A program made the position numbers and the translations under genes. The notes under the pieces are model-generated. The model was given only the letters and a program-made list of their open reading frames with translations, searched no databases and was not told the DNA's origin. Below are positions 35,931 to 44,179 of a stretch of 64,000 nt of DNA, in pieces; position 1 is the stretch's first letter, and each line of letters starts with the position of its first letter. The stretch comes from Colwellia sp. MB02u-6 (GTDB lineage: Bacteria > Pseudomonadota > Gammaproteobacteria > Enterobacterales > Alteromonadaceae): contig NZ_JACGVG010000037.1 of NCBI RefSeq assembly GCF_014077095.1, positions 1 through 64,000 of the forward strand, written 5' to 3'.

Positions 35931-36980
35931 TTACTTTTTCCCATTAAGATAACACTGATAAACCGCAAATCCTTTTTTAATCGCTAAAGTTTTTGTTTTA
36001 CCAATAGCCTTTTCCATGATCGGTAAGTATTTCAAAAAACTATTAGCGACTATGGTGATGCAGGCTTTGCTGGCTGAATTTTGCTTTATCTCGGCTAAAA
36101 ATTGTTCGGTAGCGCCGTAGTGCGTTTTTACGCCCTGATGAAATGGTGGGTTGGAAATGACAAAATCATAGCGTTCTTGAACATTAGATAAGCTATCTGA
36201 GGCAATATATTGCCCGGTTAACTGGTTTAAAGACAGGGTTTTTTGCGCTGAGTGTAAGGCTAACGCACTCACATCAACCAAGGTCAATGTTGTTTTTGGG
36301 TAAACTGTGCCGATATAAGCGGCAATAACCCCTGCACCACAGCCAAAGTCTAATACTTTACCTGAAATAAAATCAGGTAAGTGTGCTAATAAAACCTCTG
36401 TACCCATATCTAGTGCATTTTGGCTAAATACGCCTGGCAAAGTGGCAATTTTTAGTACTTTATCTTGTACCTGTATTGGGTAGTATTTATAAAACTTTTG
36501 TAGATCAAAGCGAGGCAGTGAGAGTTTTAATTTGCCAATGTACATTAAGCAATGTCTTGCAGCGTCAACATTTTGGCAATATTCTAGGTAATCAATACCA
36601 AGTTTTTTGGCTGACTTTACCCCCGCTTTATTTTCACCAACAATGACTATGGCCGCATCGTCTGTCATTGAGTTAGCGAGCATAGCTAAGGTAAAACTAA
36701 ATTCAGCCTTACTTTTTGGAAAATGAATGATCGCCATATCATGTTTAGTTTTGGCGATATACTCGACGCCAAAATGTGCCTGTACACGGGTATTTTTCAA
36801 TTGCTGACAAGTTATATATTCAGCATAATTAGTGTGGTAACTATCAATATGAGCAGCGCTATGCTGACTTAAGTAATGGCTAATAAAACCGTCATCTGCG
36901 ATATTAACCAATAGAGGTCTCGTTGCGGCTAGTGCTTCAATATTGCGGTTTAATAATTGGTTAATGTTACTTATTGCCAT
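35931..36980 (-). CDS. rsmC: 16S rRNA (guanine-1207-N2)-methyltransferase RsmC
   Basis: RsmC methylates G1207 of 16S rRNA in the small subunit. The 349-residue protein has the two-domain layout of the family: a degenerate N-terminal Rossmann domain (MAIIHFPKSKAEFSFTLAML, AAIVIVGENKAGVKSAKK) and a catalytic C-terminal domain with the SAM site VLDFGCGAGVIAAYIG and the target-base motif FVISNPPFHQGVKT. The last strand (FAVYQCYLNGKK) ends normally. It is monocistronic and its 5' side faces the lysine-riboswitch operon. ATG 36980 starts MAISNINQLLNRN, in line with homologues. Confidence 0.92.
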   Translation of the reverse strand: MAISNINQLLNRNIEALAATRPLLVNIADDGFISHYLSQHSAAHIDSYHTNYAEYITCQQLKNTRVQAHFGVEYIAKTKHDMAIIHFPKSKAEFSFTLAMLANSMTDDAAIVIVGENKAGVKSAKKLGIDYLEYCQNVDAARHCLMYIGKLKLSLPRFDLQKFYKYYPIQVQDKVLKIATLPGVFSQNALDMGTEVLLAHLPDFISGKVLDFGCGAGVIAAYIGTVYPKTTLTLVDVSALALHSAQKTLSLNQLTGQYIASDSLSNVQERYDFVISNPPFHQGVKTHYGATEQFLAEIKQNSASKACITIVANSFLKYLPIMEKAIGKTKTLAIKKGFAVYQCYLNGKK

Positions 36981-37450
36981 GAAGATACCTGTAATTAAGC
37001 TAACTATTATTTATAGGGGCGATTTATTGACGATATTTATGGGTCGAGTTATCTGAAAATACCGGCGTTACTTTAAAAAAAAATTATAATAATGACAGGG
37101 CAAACTTAGCGAGTATTCATTAATACAGCCGTAGTGAATATGTCATAGTGCTGCGTAGTTTACGCGAATTTAATTATCTCGCCATCTTTAGTCCACAGGG
37201 AGTAAGCTATTTTGACCCAGTTCAACTTATCGGGCGAAGCTTATTTTAGTGATGGGCACTCTAGTTATTGGGGACAAGATCGTGTTTACTTATTATAAAA
37301 ATAAATAAAACCAGTAAAATCAATCTATTAAATATAAAAATCGGCATACGTCTAGCCGTCTATTGACTGCGCTTATATTTAAATGTTTTAATATTGTTGT
37401 CCCTTATTCCAGTGTAATTAATCGTAAAAAATTAATCATCGCCAATAAAG
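36981..37450. other. Divergent region upstream of the lysine riboswitch
   Basis: No supported gene in about 470 bases. A 33-codon open stretch ending near 37242 (protein-like FSPQGVSYFDPVQLIG) has no start context and is left uncalled. A possible promoter for the riboswitch transcript is at 37363-37392 (listed separately). Confidence 0.4.
37363..37392 (+). promoter_or_regulatory. Candidate sigma-70 promoter of the lysine-riboswitch operon
   Basis: TTGACT at 37363-37368 and TTTAAT at 37387-37392, with an 18-base spacer rich in A/T. It lies about 60 bases before the aptamer, which fits a transcript starting just upstream of the riboswitch. The -10 match is only moderate. Confidence 0.4.
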
Positions 37451-37695
37451 GGCCAGAAGAGGAGCGTTAACCAGGTAGTTATTGTGAAGAGATCAAACTC
37501 TAGTGAACAATAATGAGGGGGTTTAACGCCGAGGTAATTGTTTGCTTGATAAGGCAATTGCCGGTTGTTAAGGCTTAGTTGTTAATATATAACCATTAAG
37601 TTTTATAGTCATTGGATACGTTCGATGGCTACTAGGTTGAATCCTTGCAACTGTCACCTAATTAGGTGGAGAGCTTCTGGCCTTTGTAAAGGCCA
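37451..37695 (+). ncRNA. Lysine riboswitch
   Basis: The aptamer is closed by a perfect P1 stem GGCCAGAAG (37451-37459) / CTTCTGGCC (37674-37682). Inside are the landmarks of the lysine (L-box) class: GAGGAGCG right after P1, a P2 stem GCGTTAA (37464-37470) / TTAACGC (37523-37529) followed by CGAGG, and the strongly conserved 3' part CTGTCACC-taatta-GGTGGAGAGCTTCT. Lysine riboswitches control lysine synthesis or uptake genes, and the next gene is a dapA homologue. At 232 nucleotides the aptamer is long for the class. Directly after it, GGCCTTT/AAAGGCC (to 37695) competes with the 3' strand of P1, giving a plausible switch. Confidence 0.9.
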
Positions 37696-37735
37696 ATTTC
37701 ATCCTAGAAATTTTGTCTGTACAAGCGCCTAAAAG

Positions 37736-37766
37736 TTCTCCGAACGACAAGAGTTCGAGAGAAATG
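37736..37766 (+). promoter_or_regulatory. Hairpin abutting the dapA start codon
   Basis: TTCTCCGAAC (37736-37745) pairs with GTTCGAGAGAA (37753-37763, one bulged A) around a seven-base loop; the stem ends at the base before ATG 37764 and covers the purine-rich GAGAG. It could hide the ribosome-binding site, making the riboswitch act on translation. There is no T-run, so it is not a terminator. Confidence 0.5.
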
Positions 37767-38774
37767 AATCAAAAAAAACTGATAGAAAATCACCTGATAA
37801 CAGACCGACCTTTGGTTTGGACCGCATTGATCACGCCATTATTTGATGATAGCGGCATTGACTATGTTAGTTTACGTAACCTAGTGTTACAACAAAATGC
37901 GGCCCACAATGGCATTTTATTACTGGGCAGCACGGGCGAGGGTTTAGCGTTAACCGCGCAAGAGCATTTAAGTATAGTGCAATACGTTTGTGCGATGACG
38001 TTACAAGTGCCGATAATGGTTGCTGTTGGCGGCTACAATCTTAATGAGCAACTGGCCTGGATAGCTAAATGCAATAAATTGCCGGTAAAGGCTTACTTAC
38101 TTACTAGCCCTATTTATGCCAAGCCGGGGCCCGTAGGGCAAGCCGCTTGGTTTAAACGTTTACTCGATGCCGCAAACGTCCCTTGTATGCTTTATAACGT
38201 GCCTTCACGTAGCAGTGTTGAAATTTCCTTTTCGGCCTTACAACAATTACAAGACCATAAAAACTGTTGGGCACTGAAAGAAGCCAGTGGCGATCTTAAT
38301 AAACTGCTGGCCTATAGAGAGCATTGCCCTAACATTGACTTGTATAGTGGTGAAGACGCCATGATGCCATACCTTGCGAGTGCCAATGTTAAAGGTTTGG
38401 TGTCCGTTTGCGCTAACGTTTGGCCAGAAGCTACTAGGCAATATGTTGCTATGGCCTTAGCTCATCAACATGAAGGACTTTTTCCGCTTTGGCATAAAGC
38501 GATATCGGCATTATTTCAAGTGTCTAGTCCGATCCCGGTAAAAGTGTTAATGGCTGAGCTGAATATTATTGGCTCGGCAAAACTTCGTCTACCCTTATGC
38601 CAAGCAGAACTTTCAGCGCAACACGGTTTACTCGACATTCATCAACAAATTCAGCAATGGTTAGTGAGTAACAGCAGCAAGCCTCTAGCTCAGCATCACA
38701 CTACTGATTACCTTTTAAGTGCACAAACCCCTCACCCTTTAGATTTAATTAACTTACGAGCAATAAAATCATGA
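37764..38774 (+). CDS. dapA: DapA-family 4-hydroxy-tetrahydrodipicolinate synthase
   Basis: DapA condenses pyruvate with aspartate semialdehyde, the first committed step to diaminopimelate and lysine. The catalytic set is present: GSTGEGLAL (threonine pair replaced by Ser-Thr, as in some homologues), YNVPSRSS with the proton-relay tyrosine, and [10 protein letters not shown] with the Schiff-base lysine, 28 residues after the tyrosine as in E. coli. The C-terminus runs about 35 residues past the usual end ([15 protein letters not shown]...). I prefer ATG 37764; an in-frame TTG at 37713 would add 17 polar residues across a strong hairpin. It overlaps dapD by four bases (ATGA), so translation is coupled. 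It is the first gene after a lysine riboswitch. Other DHDPS-superfamily lyases are less likely given the neighbours. Confidence 0.85.
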   Translation: MNQKKLIENHLITDRPLVWTALITPLFDDSGIDYVSLRNLVLQQNAAHNGILLLGSTGEGLALTAQEHLSIVQYVCAMTLQVPIMVAVGGYNLNEQLAWIAKCNKLPVKAYLLTSPIYAKPGPVGQAAWFKRLLDAANVPCMLYNVPSRSSVEISFSALQQLQDHKNCWALKEASGDLNKLLAYREHCPNIDLYSGEDAMMPYLASANVKGLVSVCANVWPEATRQYVAMALAHQHEGLFPLWHKAISALFQVSSPIPVKVLMAELNIIGSAKLRLPLCQAELSAQHGLLDIHQQIQQWLVSNSSKPLAQHHTTDYLLSAQTPHPLDLINLRAIKS

Positions 38775-39520
38775 CTTGGCAACAAACATTAACAGACTTA
38801 GAAACCGGTAAAGTTCGTGCAGCAGAACAAAATAGCGATGGCACTTGGCAAGTCAATACCGCTGTTAAACAAGCCATTTTAGCGGTATTTAAAGCCGGAG
38901 AAAACACTGAGTTCGATGGTATTTATCGTGGCTTTGTGGATAAGGATAACTTACCTGCACGCGAGTTCACCGTTGCTGATAAGGTAAGAATGGTGCCGGG
39001 TGGTTCATCGGTTCGTTGTGGTGCCTATGTGGCGCCAGGTGTAATTATTATGCCACCGGCCTATATTAATGTTGGCGCTTTTGTTGATAGCGGGACTATG
39101 ATTGACAGCCATGCTTTGATTGGCTCATGCGCACAAATAGGCAAAAATGTTCACGTTTCTGCCGCGGTACAAATTGGTGGTGTGCTTGAGCCGATTGGTG
39201 CTAGTCCGGTGATTATTGAAGATAACGCCTTTTTAAGTGCTGGCGTGATTATTGTCGAAGGCATTGTCGTGAAAAAAGGAGCGGTGTTAGCCCCAGGCGT
39301 ATCTTTGTCGGCCTCGGTAGCTGTTTATGACTGTGTTAATAATGTGATATTGGAAAAAGGTTCTGACATTCCTGAAAATGCGGTTGTGGTGCCGGGTACA
39401 CGACCGGTTGCGGGTGATTGGGCTCAGCAGCAAGGACTTAACATGGCTTGCGCATTAATTGTTAAATATCGAGATGAAAAAAGTAATGCCGCTTTAGCAC
39501 TTGAATCTGTACTGCGTTAG
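38771..39520 (+). CDS. dapD: DapD-like tetrahydrodipicolinate N-succinyltransferase
   Basis: A left-handed beta-helix acyltransferase of 249 residues (E. coli DapD has 274). Hexapeptide repeats run through the middle: [20 protein letters not shown], then [20 protein letters not shown] and [16 protein letters not shown], which closely follow DapD. DapD adds a succinyl group to tetrahydrodipicolinate to protect the amine. The N-terminal domain is shorter than in E. coli and parts ([12 protein letters not shown]) lean toward other hexapeptide transferases, so acetyl-CoA use is a lesser possibility. It starts inside the end of dapA (ATGA) and is followed nine bases later by the LysA-like gene. 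Confidence 0.82.
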   Translation: MTWQQTLTDLETGKVRAAEQNSDGTWQVNTAVKQAILAVFKAGENTEFDGIYRGFVDKDNLPAREFTVADKVRMVPGGSSVRCGAYVAPGVIIMPPAYINVGAFVDSGTMIDSHALIGSCAQIGKNVHVSAAVQIGGVLEPIGASPVIIEDNAFLSAGVIIVEGIVVKKGAVLAPGVSLSASVAVYDCVNNVILEKGSDIPENAVVVPGTRPVAGDWAQQQGLNMACALIVKYRDEKSNAALALESVLR

Positions 39521-39529
39521 GATCAAAAA

Positions 39530-40792
39530 ATGACTGCCATGTTAAATTCGACAACTAGGCCAAACTGGCTTAGACCTGCTGTACTTGCAGCGCTAGCACA
39601 GCACAGTGAAACACTTAAAAACAGTGTGGAAGCTGAGCAAGATGAAGACGGTTTTTTTCTTTATGATTTAGACTACCTTGAGCAACACTTGTCGGTGTTA
39701 ATGCAACAAGAGGTGATTAAACTCTGGTTTGCTGTTAAGGCTAATCCCTTGTCGCGTGTAATAAGCACCTTAGCGCAGCAAGGTTTTAATTTTGATGTGG
39801 CGAGTCAAGGCGAATTAACGCAAGTATTAGCACAAAATGTTCAAGCCGATTGCATTCTCAATACCGGTCCGGCCAAATCAAAGCGACAAATGAAAGCCTT
39901 TTTAAGCCAAGGTGTGCGCACTTTTGTCGTGGAGAGTTTGAACCAGTTGCAATGGCTTAATGAAGCAGCAATAGAATTGGCTTGCCAACCACAAGTATTA
40001 TTAAGAGTACAATTACAGTGGCAAGAAGGTGAAAAAAATCCTTTAGGAGGTAATGAAGTGACGCCTTTTGGTTTATCTTGCCAAGAGTGGCAAACCATAA
40101 AAGTTAGTCACTTTCCGGCGTTAAATATTAATGGCTTGCATATTTTCCAATGGGGAAATATGCTCTGCAATGCTCGAATGTATGAGCTTTGGTCACAAAT
40201 GGTCACGCCATTGTTATCGCTCGCAGAACAATTGGGCATGAGGTTAGAAGTCTTAGATTTGGGCGGTGGCCTAGGTGTCGATTACCTGCAAACAGGGCAA
40301 GGCCTAAGCTGGAAAAAAATTGTTGCTGACTTAGCCAAAATAAAAGCACAGGCAGGTGTTAGCGAACTCTGGCTAGAGCTAGGTCGTTTTGCCGTTGCTG
40401 ACATGGGTTATTACGTGACTTCGGTTGTTGACCGTAAAAAAAACTTTCAGCAGCAACAATTAGTACTTGCCGGTGGCATTAATCATTTAATTCGCCCGGC
40501 AATTACTGAACAGCCTTTTCCTGTCGCCATGCTGAGAGAGTCAGCAGCAAGCCCTTGTTATTTTGATCTACATGGCCCGCTTTGTACCAGTTTAGATAAA
40601 TTGGGTACCTTGGCAATAGCCAGTGACGTTGATGTGGGTGATCAATTAATTTTAGGTTTAGCAGGCGCTTATGGCTTTACTGAAAGTATGCCGTTTTTTC
40701 TTTGTCATCAAATTGCGGCTGAATATGTTTTACAGCAAGGCAAAGTTGAGCAAGTACGTGCAGCAGAGCCTGCCGCTTGGTATTTACGTTAA
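39530..40792 (+). CDS. LysA-like PLP-dependent decarboxylase (fold type III)
   Basis: A 420-residue alanine-racemase-fold decarboxylase of the DAP/ornithine/arginine decarboxylase-2 family. PLP binds Lys70 in LWFAVKANPL, and the phosphate loop LEVLDLGGGLGVDY is intact. The second active-site half shows GPLCTSLDKLG (the cysteine of the C-x-x-x-D motif) and LAGAYGF (PLP tyrosine). In this position LysA normally decarboxylates meso-diaminopimelate to lysine. Departures from canonical LysA are LHIFQWGNML in place of H-x-H-x-G-S, and ELGR in place of EPGR, features seen in decarboxylases of secondary pathways. So the substrate is likely DAP by context, but not certain. An AGGA site precedes ATG 39530. 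Confidence 0.8.
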   Translation: MTAMLNSTTRPNWLRPAVLAALAQHSETLKNSVEAEQDEDGFFLYDLDYLEQHLSVLMQQEVIKLWFAVKANPLSRVISTLAQQGFNFDVASQGELTQVLAQNVQADCILNTGPAKSKRQMKAFLSQGVRTFVVESLNQLQWLNEAAIELACQPQVLLRVQLQWQEGEKNPLGGNEVTPFGLSCQEWQTIKVSHFPALNINGLHIFQWGNMLCNARMYELWSQMVTPLLSLAEQLGMRLEVLDLGGGLGVDYLQTGQGLSWKKIVADLAKIKAQAGVSELWLELGRFAVADMGYYVTSVVDRKKNFQQQQLVLAGGINHLIRPAITEQPFPVAMLRESAASPCYFDLHGPLCTSLDKLGTLAIASDVDVGDQLILGLAGAYGFTESMPFFLCHQIAAEYVLQQGKVEQVRAAEPAAWYLR

Positions 40793-40831
40793 CCTAGTCA
40801 ATAAAGTCGTTCGATTGGTAAGAGATTATTT

Positions 40832-41980
40832 ATGAATTTAATCAGTAAAGAAGTGATGCATGTGGGTGAAATGGCCAGTGGTGCTGCGCTTACCGTGCCG
40901 GTGTATCGTATTAAGGGTAAACAGCAGGGGCCTGATGTTTATATACAGGCTAATATGCATGGCGCAGAAGTGCAGGGCAATGCGGTTATTTTTCAGTTGT
41001 TAGAGCAATTAAAAACCCTTGAATTAAATGGTAGCATTACGCTCGTGCCTTATGCCAACCCTGTCGCTTGTAATCATAAAAATGGGGAATATACCTTAGG
41101 ACGATTTGATCCCATTACCGGCGTTAATTGGAACCGGATGTTTCATTTCGATGCTGATATTATTGCGCCGTTTGTACAAGCGCATTTAACCGCGACTAGC
41201 GCTGAAATTGAGCGAGCGTTTAAAGTATTACTGCTGCAGCAAATAACTGAAAAGTTAAATCATAATATTTATGGCCTGACGACAGGGCAACGTATTGCCT
41301 TTCAACTGCAACGCCTAGCACATCAAGCTGATATTGTTTTAGATCTGCACACTGGGCCGATTTCCAGTAAACACTTGTATTGCCCTGAATATGCCATAGC
41401 CAGTGCAAAATACTTTGATATTCCACATACTTTATTGATTCCTAACGACTTTGATGGTGCCTTAGATGAAGCCACTTTTTGTCCTTGGTGGCAGTTACAG
41501 CGGACCTTTGCTGCCCTTGGTCGTGACTTTCCTATAACTAAAACTGAGGCTAATCAAGACCAAAGTGTTATTATCAAAGAGAGTTTTACCGTTGAGTTGG
41601 GCTCACAAGAGCAGATTGATTTAGAGGTTGCCCGTGAAGATGCTTTAGGTATTTTAAGTTATCTACAGTATCAAGGGGTGATCAATAGCCAAGATTACCA
41701 GCCGAAAACCATGATGCGTTATAGCTGTATGTTAGCCGATTATAAGGCACTATATTCACCCATGGGCGGGATGGTTGATTACTTGGCTCAATTTGGTCAG
41801 CCTTTAGCGGCAGGAGAGCCCTTAGCGCGTATTCTACGTATGGATAATTATGGTGATGGTGACCCATTGCACTATATAACGTTAGATCATAGTGTCATAC
41901 CGATTTTGCATTTTGCTTCGGCGAGTGTCAATCAAGGTACTGAACTCTATAAAGTATTTAGTAGGTTTAATATTTTATAG
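40832..41980 (+). CDS. AstE/AspA-family zinc deacylase in a lysine-riboswitch operon
   Basis: A 382-residue M14-like zinc hydrolase of the succinylglutamate desuccinylase/aspartoacylase family. The metal ligands are His43 and Glu46 in MHGAEVQGN and His173 in LDLHTGP; the substrate-binding motif is GVNWNRMF (Asn101-Arg102) and the general base is Glu255 in FTVELGSQ. A C-terminal beta domain follows (SPMGGMVDYLAQFGQPLAAGEPLA, quoted as the biotinyl-like fold; split at FGQ). The family removes acyl groups from amino-acid amines. As the last gene of a DapA-DapD-LysA cluster, it is the obvious candidate for removing the succinyl group from N-succinyl-diaminopimelate, a job normally done by DapE (M20). 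Bidirectional terminator follows. The role is inference; the family is firm. Confidence 0.82.
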   Translation: MNLISKEVMHVGEMASGAALTVPVYRIKGKQQGPDVYIQANMHGAEVQGNAVIFQLLEQLKTLELNGSITLVPYANPVACNHKNGEYTLGRFDPITGVNWNRMFHFDADIIAPFVQAHLTATSAEIERAFKVLLLQQITEKLNHNIYGLTTGQRIAFQLQRLAHQADIVLDLHTGPISSKHLYCPEYAIASAKYFDIPHTLLIPNDFDGALDEATFCPWWQLQRTFAALGRDFPITKTEANQDQSVIIKESFTVELGSQEQIDLEVAREDALGILSYLQYQGVINSQDYQPKTMMRYSCMLADYKALYSPMGGMVDYLAQFGQPLAAGEPLARILRMDNYGDGDPLHYITLDHSVIPILHFASASVNQGTELYKVFSRFNIL

Positions 41981-41994
41981 TCGTGCATTTCAAC

Positions 41995-42038
41995 AAAAAA
42001 AGCGCCTTGATGTAGCCTTAAATTAAGGCGCTTTTTTT
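41995..42038. terminator. Bidirectional terminator between the lysine operon and darP
   Basis: AAAAAAAGCGCCTT (41995-42008) and AAGGCGCTTTTTTT (42025-42038) form a 14-bp stem with a 16-base loop and have T-runs in both directions. It serves both the plus-strand operon and the minus-strand darP gene. Confidence 0.92.
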
Positions 42039-42080
42039 GTGTCGTTACCCGGCTATTATTTTTTAATAGCGATTTAAGCC

Positions 42081-42602
42081 TTACTTAAAAACTACGTGTT
42101 CTTTTAAGTAAGTAAACAAGTCACGGTAATGTTTGCCGATTTTTTCAGCACTGTGCTCTTTTTTTGCCTGACGAACTAATTGTCTCAGCTTTTGCCTTTC
42201 CATGCTGTCGGCTTCAGCTAACAAGGCTTCAATGGTGTCATTACCGTCTGCTATCAAGTCGTCACGCATTTTTTCGAGCTTTTCAAATTTGACCGACTCT
42301 TGTTGATGTTTATTGGCCATAACATCCATTGCCTGTTTAATCGGCTCAAGATCCATTTCAGACAGCATTTTCGCGACATGACGGACATGGCGACGCAAAG
42401 CTTCATGCTTATTGGTTATTTTATCTGCTAGCAGCATAGCGGCTTTCAGTTCATCGGTCAGTGGTAGCTTGCTGCGTTGGTGCTTCGACATTTTGACTAT
42501 GATTAGGCCAAAGTCTTGCAGTCGATGCATTTCTCGTTTTATTTCTGATTTACTCAGTAATTCTTCTTCTAATTCATCGATATCGTTGGCAGAGTGGGGC
42601 AT
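42081..42602 (-). CDS. darP: Ribosome-biogenesis factor DarP (YjgA, DUF615)
   Basis: DarP binds late 50S precursors and helps assemble the peptidyl-transferase region. The 173-residue, highly charged, all-helical protein shows the DUF615 features: IKREMHRLQDFGLIIVKMS near residue 20, KLPLTDELKAAMLLAD, HEALRRHVRHVAKML and the C-terminal LRQLVRQAKKE...YRDLFTYLKEHV. I start at ATG 42602 (MPHSANDIDELEEELLSKSE), four codons inside the open frame, since homologues begin near this point. It is divergent from pmbA, its usual neighbour in gammaproteobacteria, and ends at a bidirectional terminator. Confidence 0.92.
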   Translation of the reverse strand: MPHSANDIDELEEELLSKSEIKREMHRLQDFGLIIVKMSKHQRSKLPLTDELKAAMLLADKITNKHEALRRHVRHVAKMLSEMDLEPIKQAMDVMANKHQQESVKFEKLEKMRDDLIADGNDTIEALLAEADSMERQKLRQLVRQAKKEHSAEKIGKHYRDLFTYLKEHVVFK

Positions 42603-42707
42603 AATGTTAAGCAATCAAGTGATAATTACCTATAGTATACAACAAAGCAGTATCAGCAAAAACATTCCTGTTGCATGTATCGATAAAATGTGAGAAATAA
42701 TTTACCT

Positions 42708-44063
42708 ATGAGCGATTCAGATAGTATTCAAATGCAAATAGAACATGTGAAAAAACGTGTTAATGACGCCATGACAATGGCCAAATCACTCGGAGCCGAT
42801 GGTGCTGAAGTTGCGATGAGTCGCCAACAAGGTCTGAGCGTGAGTACCCGTTTAGGCGAGGTTGAAAATGTTGAATTCACCAGTGATGGTGGGCTTGGCA
42901 TAACCGTTTACAAAGACGGTCGTAAAGGTAGCGCTTCTACAGCTGATTTATCTGAAAAAGCTTTAAAACAAGCAATAGAAGCCGCGGTAAATATTGCTAA
43001 ATATACCTCTGTTGATGAATGCTCAGGTATGGCAGATAAAGATTTATTGTCGATGACGCCTGAAGATTTAGATTTATATCACCCGAAAGCGTTAACCACA
43101 GAGCAAGCGATTAGTTTAGCAAAAGCCTGTGAAGACACCGCGCTTGGCTATGATAAACGTATTACTAATTCAGATGGCGCCACATTAGAGAGCTTTGAAG
43201 GTTTTAAAGTTTACGGCAATAGTCAGGGGCAGCTGGTGGGCTATCCGAGTACTCGCCATAATTTAAGTTGTGTGATGATTGCCAAAGAAGGTGACGACAT
43301 GCAGCGGGACTATGCTTATACTGTGAGTCGTGAATTTGACGCGATGGAAAGTGCAGCCAACATAGGGCAACAAGCGGCTAAAGAAACATTATCGCGCTTA
43401 GGTGCTCGTAAGTTAGCGACCGCTAAAGTACCTGTGATGTTTCGAGCTGATGTTGCCAATAGCCTATTTGGCCATTTTATTGCCGCGATTAGTGGTGGTA
43501 ATTTGTACCGAGAATCTTCGTTTTTGATGGACGCCATTGGCCAAAAAGTTTTTCCTGAATTTTTAAGCATCAGTGAGCGCCCTCATTTGAAAAAGGCCTT
43601 GGCAAGTAGTGCTTTTGATGCCGAAGGTGTCGCTACCCTAGATCGTGAGATTATTACGGATGGCTGTTTAGCCACTTACCTGTTAACTAGCTATTCAGCG
43701 CGTAAGTTAGGTATGAAAACAACCGGTCATGCTGGTGGTATTCATAATTGGCAACTCGGCATGAAAGACGCAGGCCAAGGCGGTGATTTTGATGCGATGC
43801 TAAAAAATTTAGGCACAGGTTTGTTAGTAACCGAGTTGATGGGGCAAGGCGTGAATGTAGTGACGGGTGACTATTCTCGTGGTGCAGCAGGTTTTTGGGT
43901 GGAAAATGGTGAAATAGCTTATCCAGTTGATGAAATTACCATTGCGGGTAAATTACAGGATATTTTTGCTGGTATTGTTGCTATTGGTGAGGATACCGAT
44001 ATGCGAGGCAGTATTCGCACCGGCTCTATTATTGTTAACCAGATGCAAGTAGCGGGCAGCTAA
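42708..44063 (+). CDS. pmbA: Metalloprotease PmbA (TldE) subunit
   Basis: PmbA/TldE pairs with TldD to form a heteromeric protease that degrades unfolded or modified peptides and matures some peptide natural products; in the pair the metal sits on TldD. The 451-residue sequence covers the whole family: LGADGAEVAMSRQQGLSVSTRLG near residue 22, FTSDGGLGITVYKDGRKGSAST near 55, LTSYSARKLGMKTTGHAGG near 330 and TDMRGSIRTGSIIVNQMQVAG at the end (each a conserved block). ATG 42708 (MSDSDSIQ) is chosen over a GTG at 42690. It is divergent from darP and ends at a bidirectional terminator shared with mgtE. Confidence 0.94.
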   Translation: MSDSDSIQMQIEHVKKRVNDAMTMAKSLGADGAEVAMSRQQGLSVSTRLGEVENVEFTSDGGLGITVYKDGRKGSASTADLSEKALKQAIEAAVNIAKYTSVDECSGMADKDLLSMTPEDLDLYHPKALTTEQAISLAKACEDTALGYDKRITNSDGATLESFEGFKVYGNSQGQLVGYPSTRHNLSCVMIAKEGDDMQRDYAYTVSREFDAMESAANIGQQAAKETLSRLGARKLATAKVPVMFRADVANSLFGHFIAAISGGNLYRESSFLMDAIGQKVFPEFLSISERPHLKKALASSAFDAEGVATLDREIITDGCLATYLLTSYSARKLGMKTTGHAGGIHNWQLGMKDAGQGGDFDAMLKNLGTGLLVTELMGQGVNVVTGDYSRGAAGFWVENGEIAYPVDEITIAGKLQDIFAGIVAIGEDTDMRGSIRTGSIIVNQMQVAGS

Positions 44064-44092
44064 GCGTTATTAATCTGCTTCGAATAAAATCT

Positions 44093-44122
44093 AAAAAGCG
44101 AGCTTAAGTAGCTCGCTTTTTT
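44093..44122. terminator. Bidirectional terminator between pmbA and mgtE
   Basis: AAAAAGCGAGC and GCTCGCTTTTTT form an 11-bp stem around a seven-base loop. The A-run on one side and the T-run on the other allow termination in both directions. Confidence 0.92.
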
Positions 44123-44179
44123 GTCAATATCGCTTAGTGATTAACAGAGTTAAATAACTAGTGATTACTGCCCAAGTCC

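Noticed and set aside
37140-37242. 33-codon protein-like stretch upstream of the lysine riboswitch
   Set aside because: No start context, no family match that I know, and length within chance expectation.
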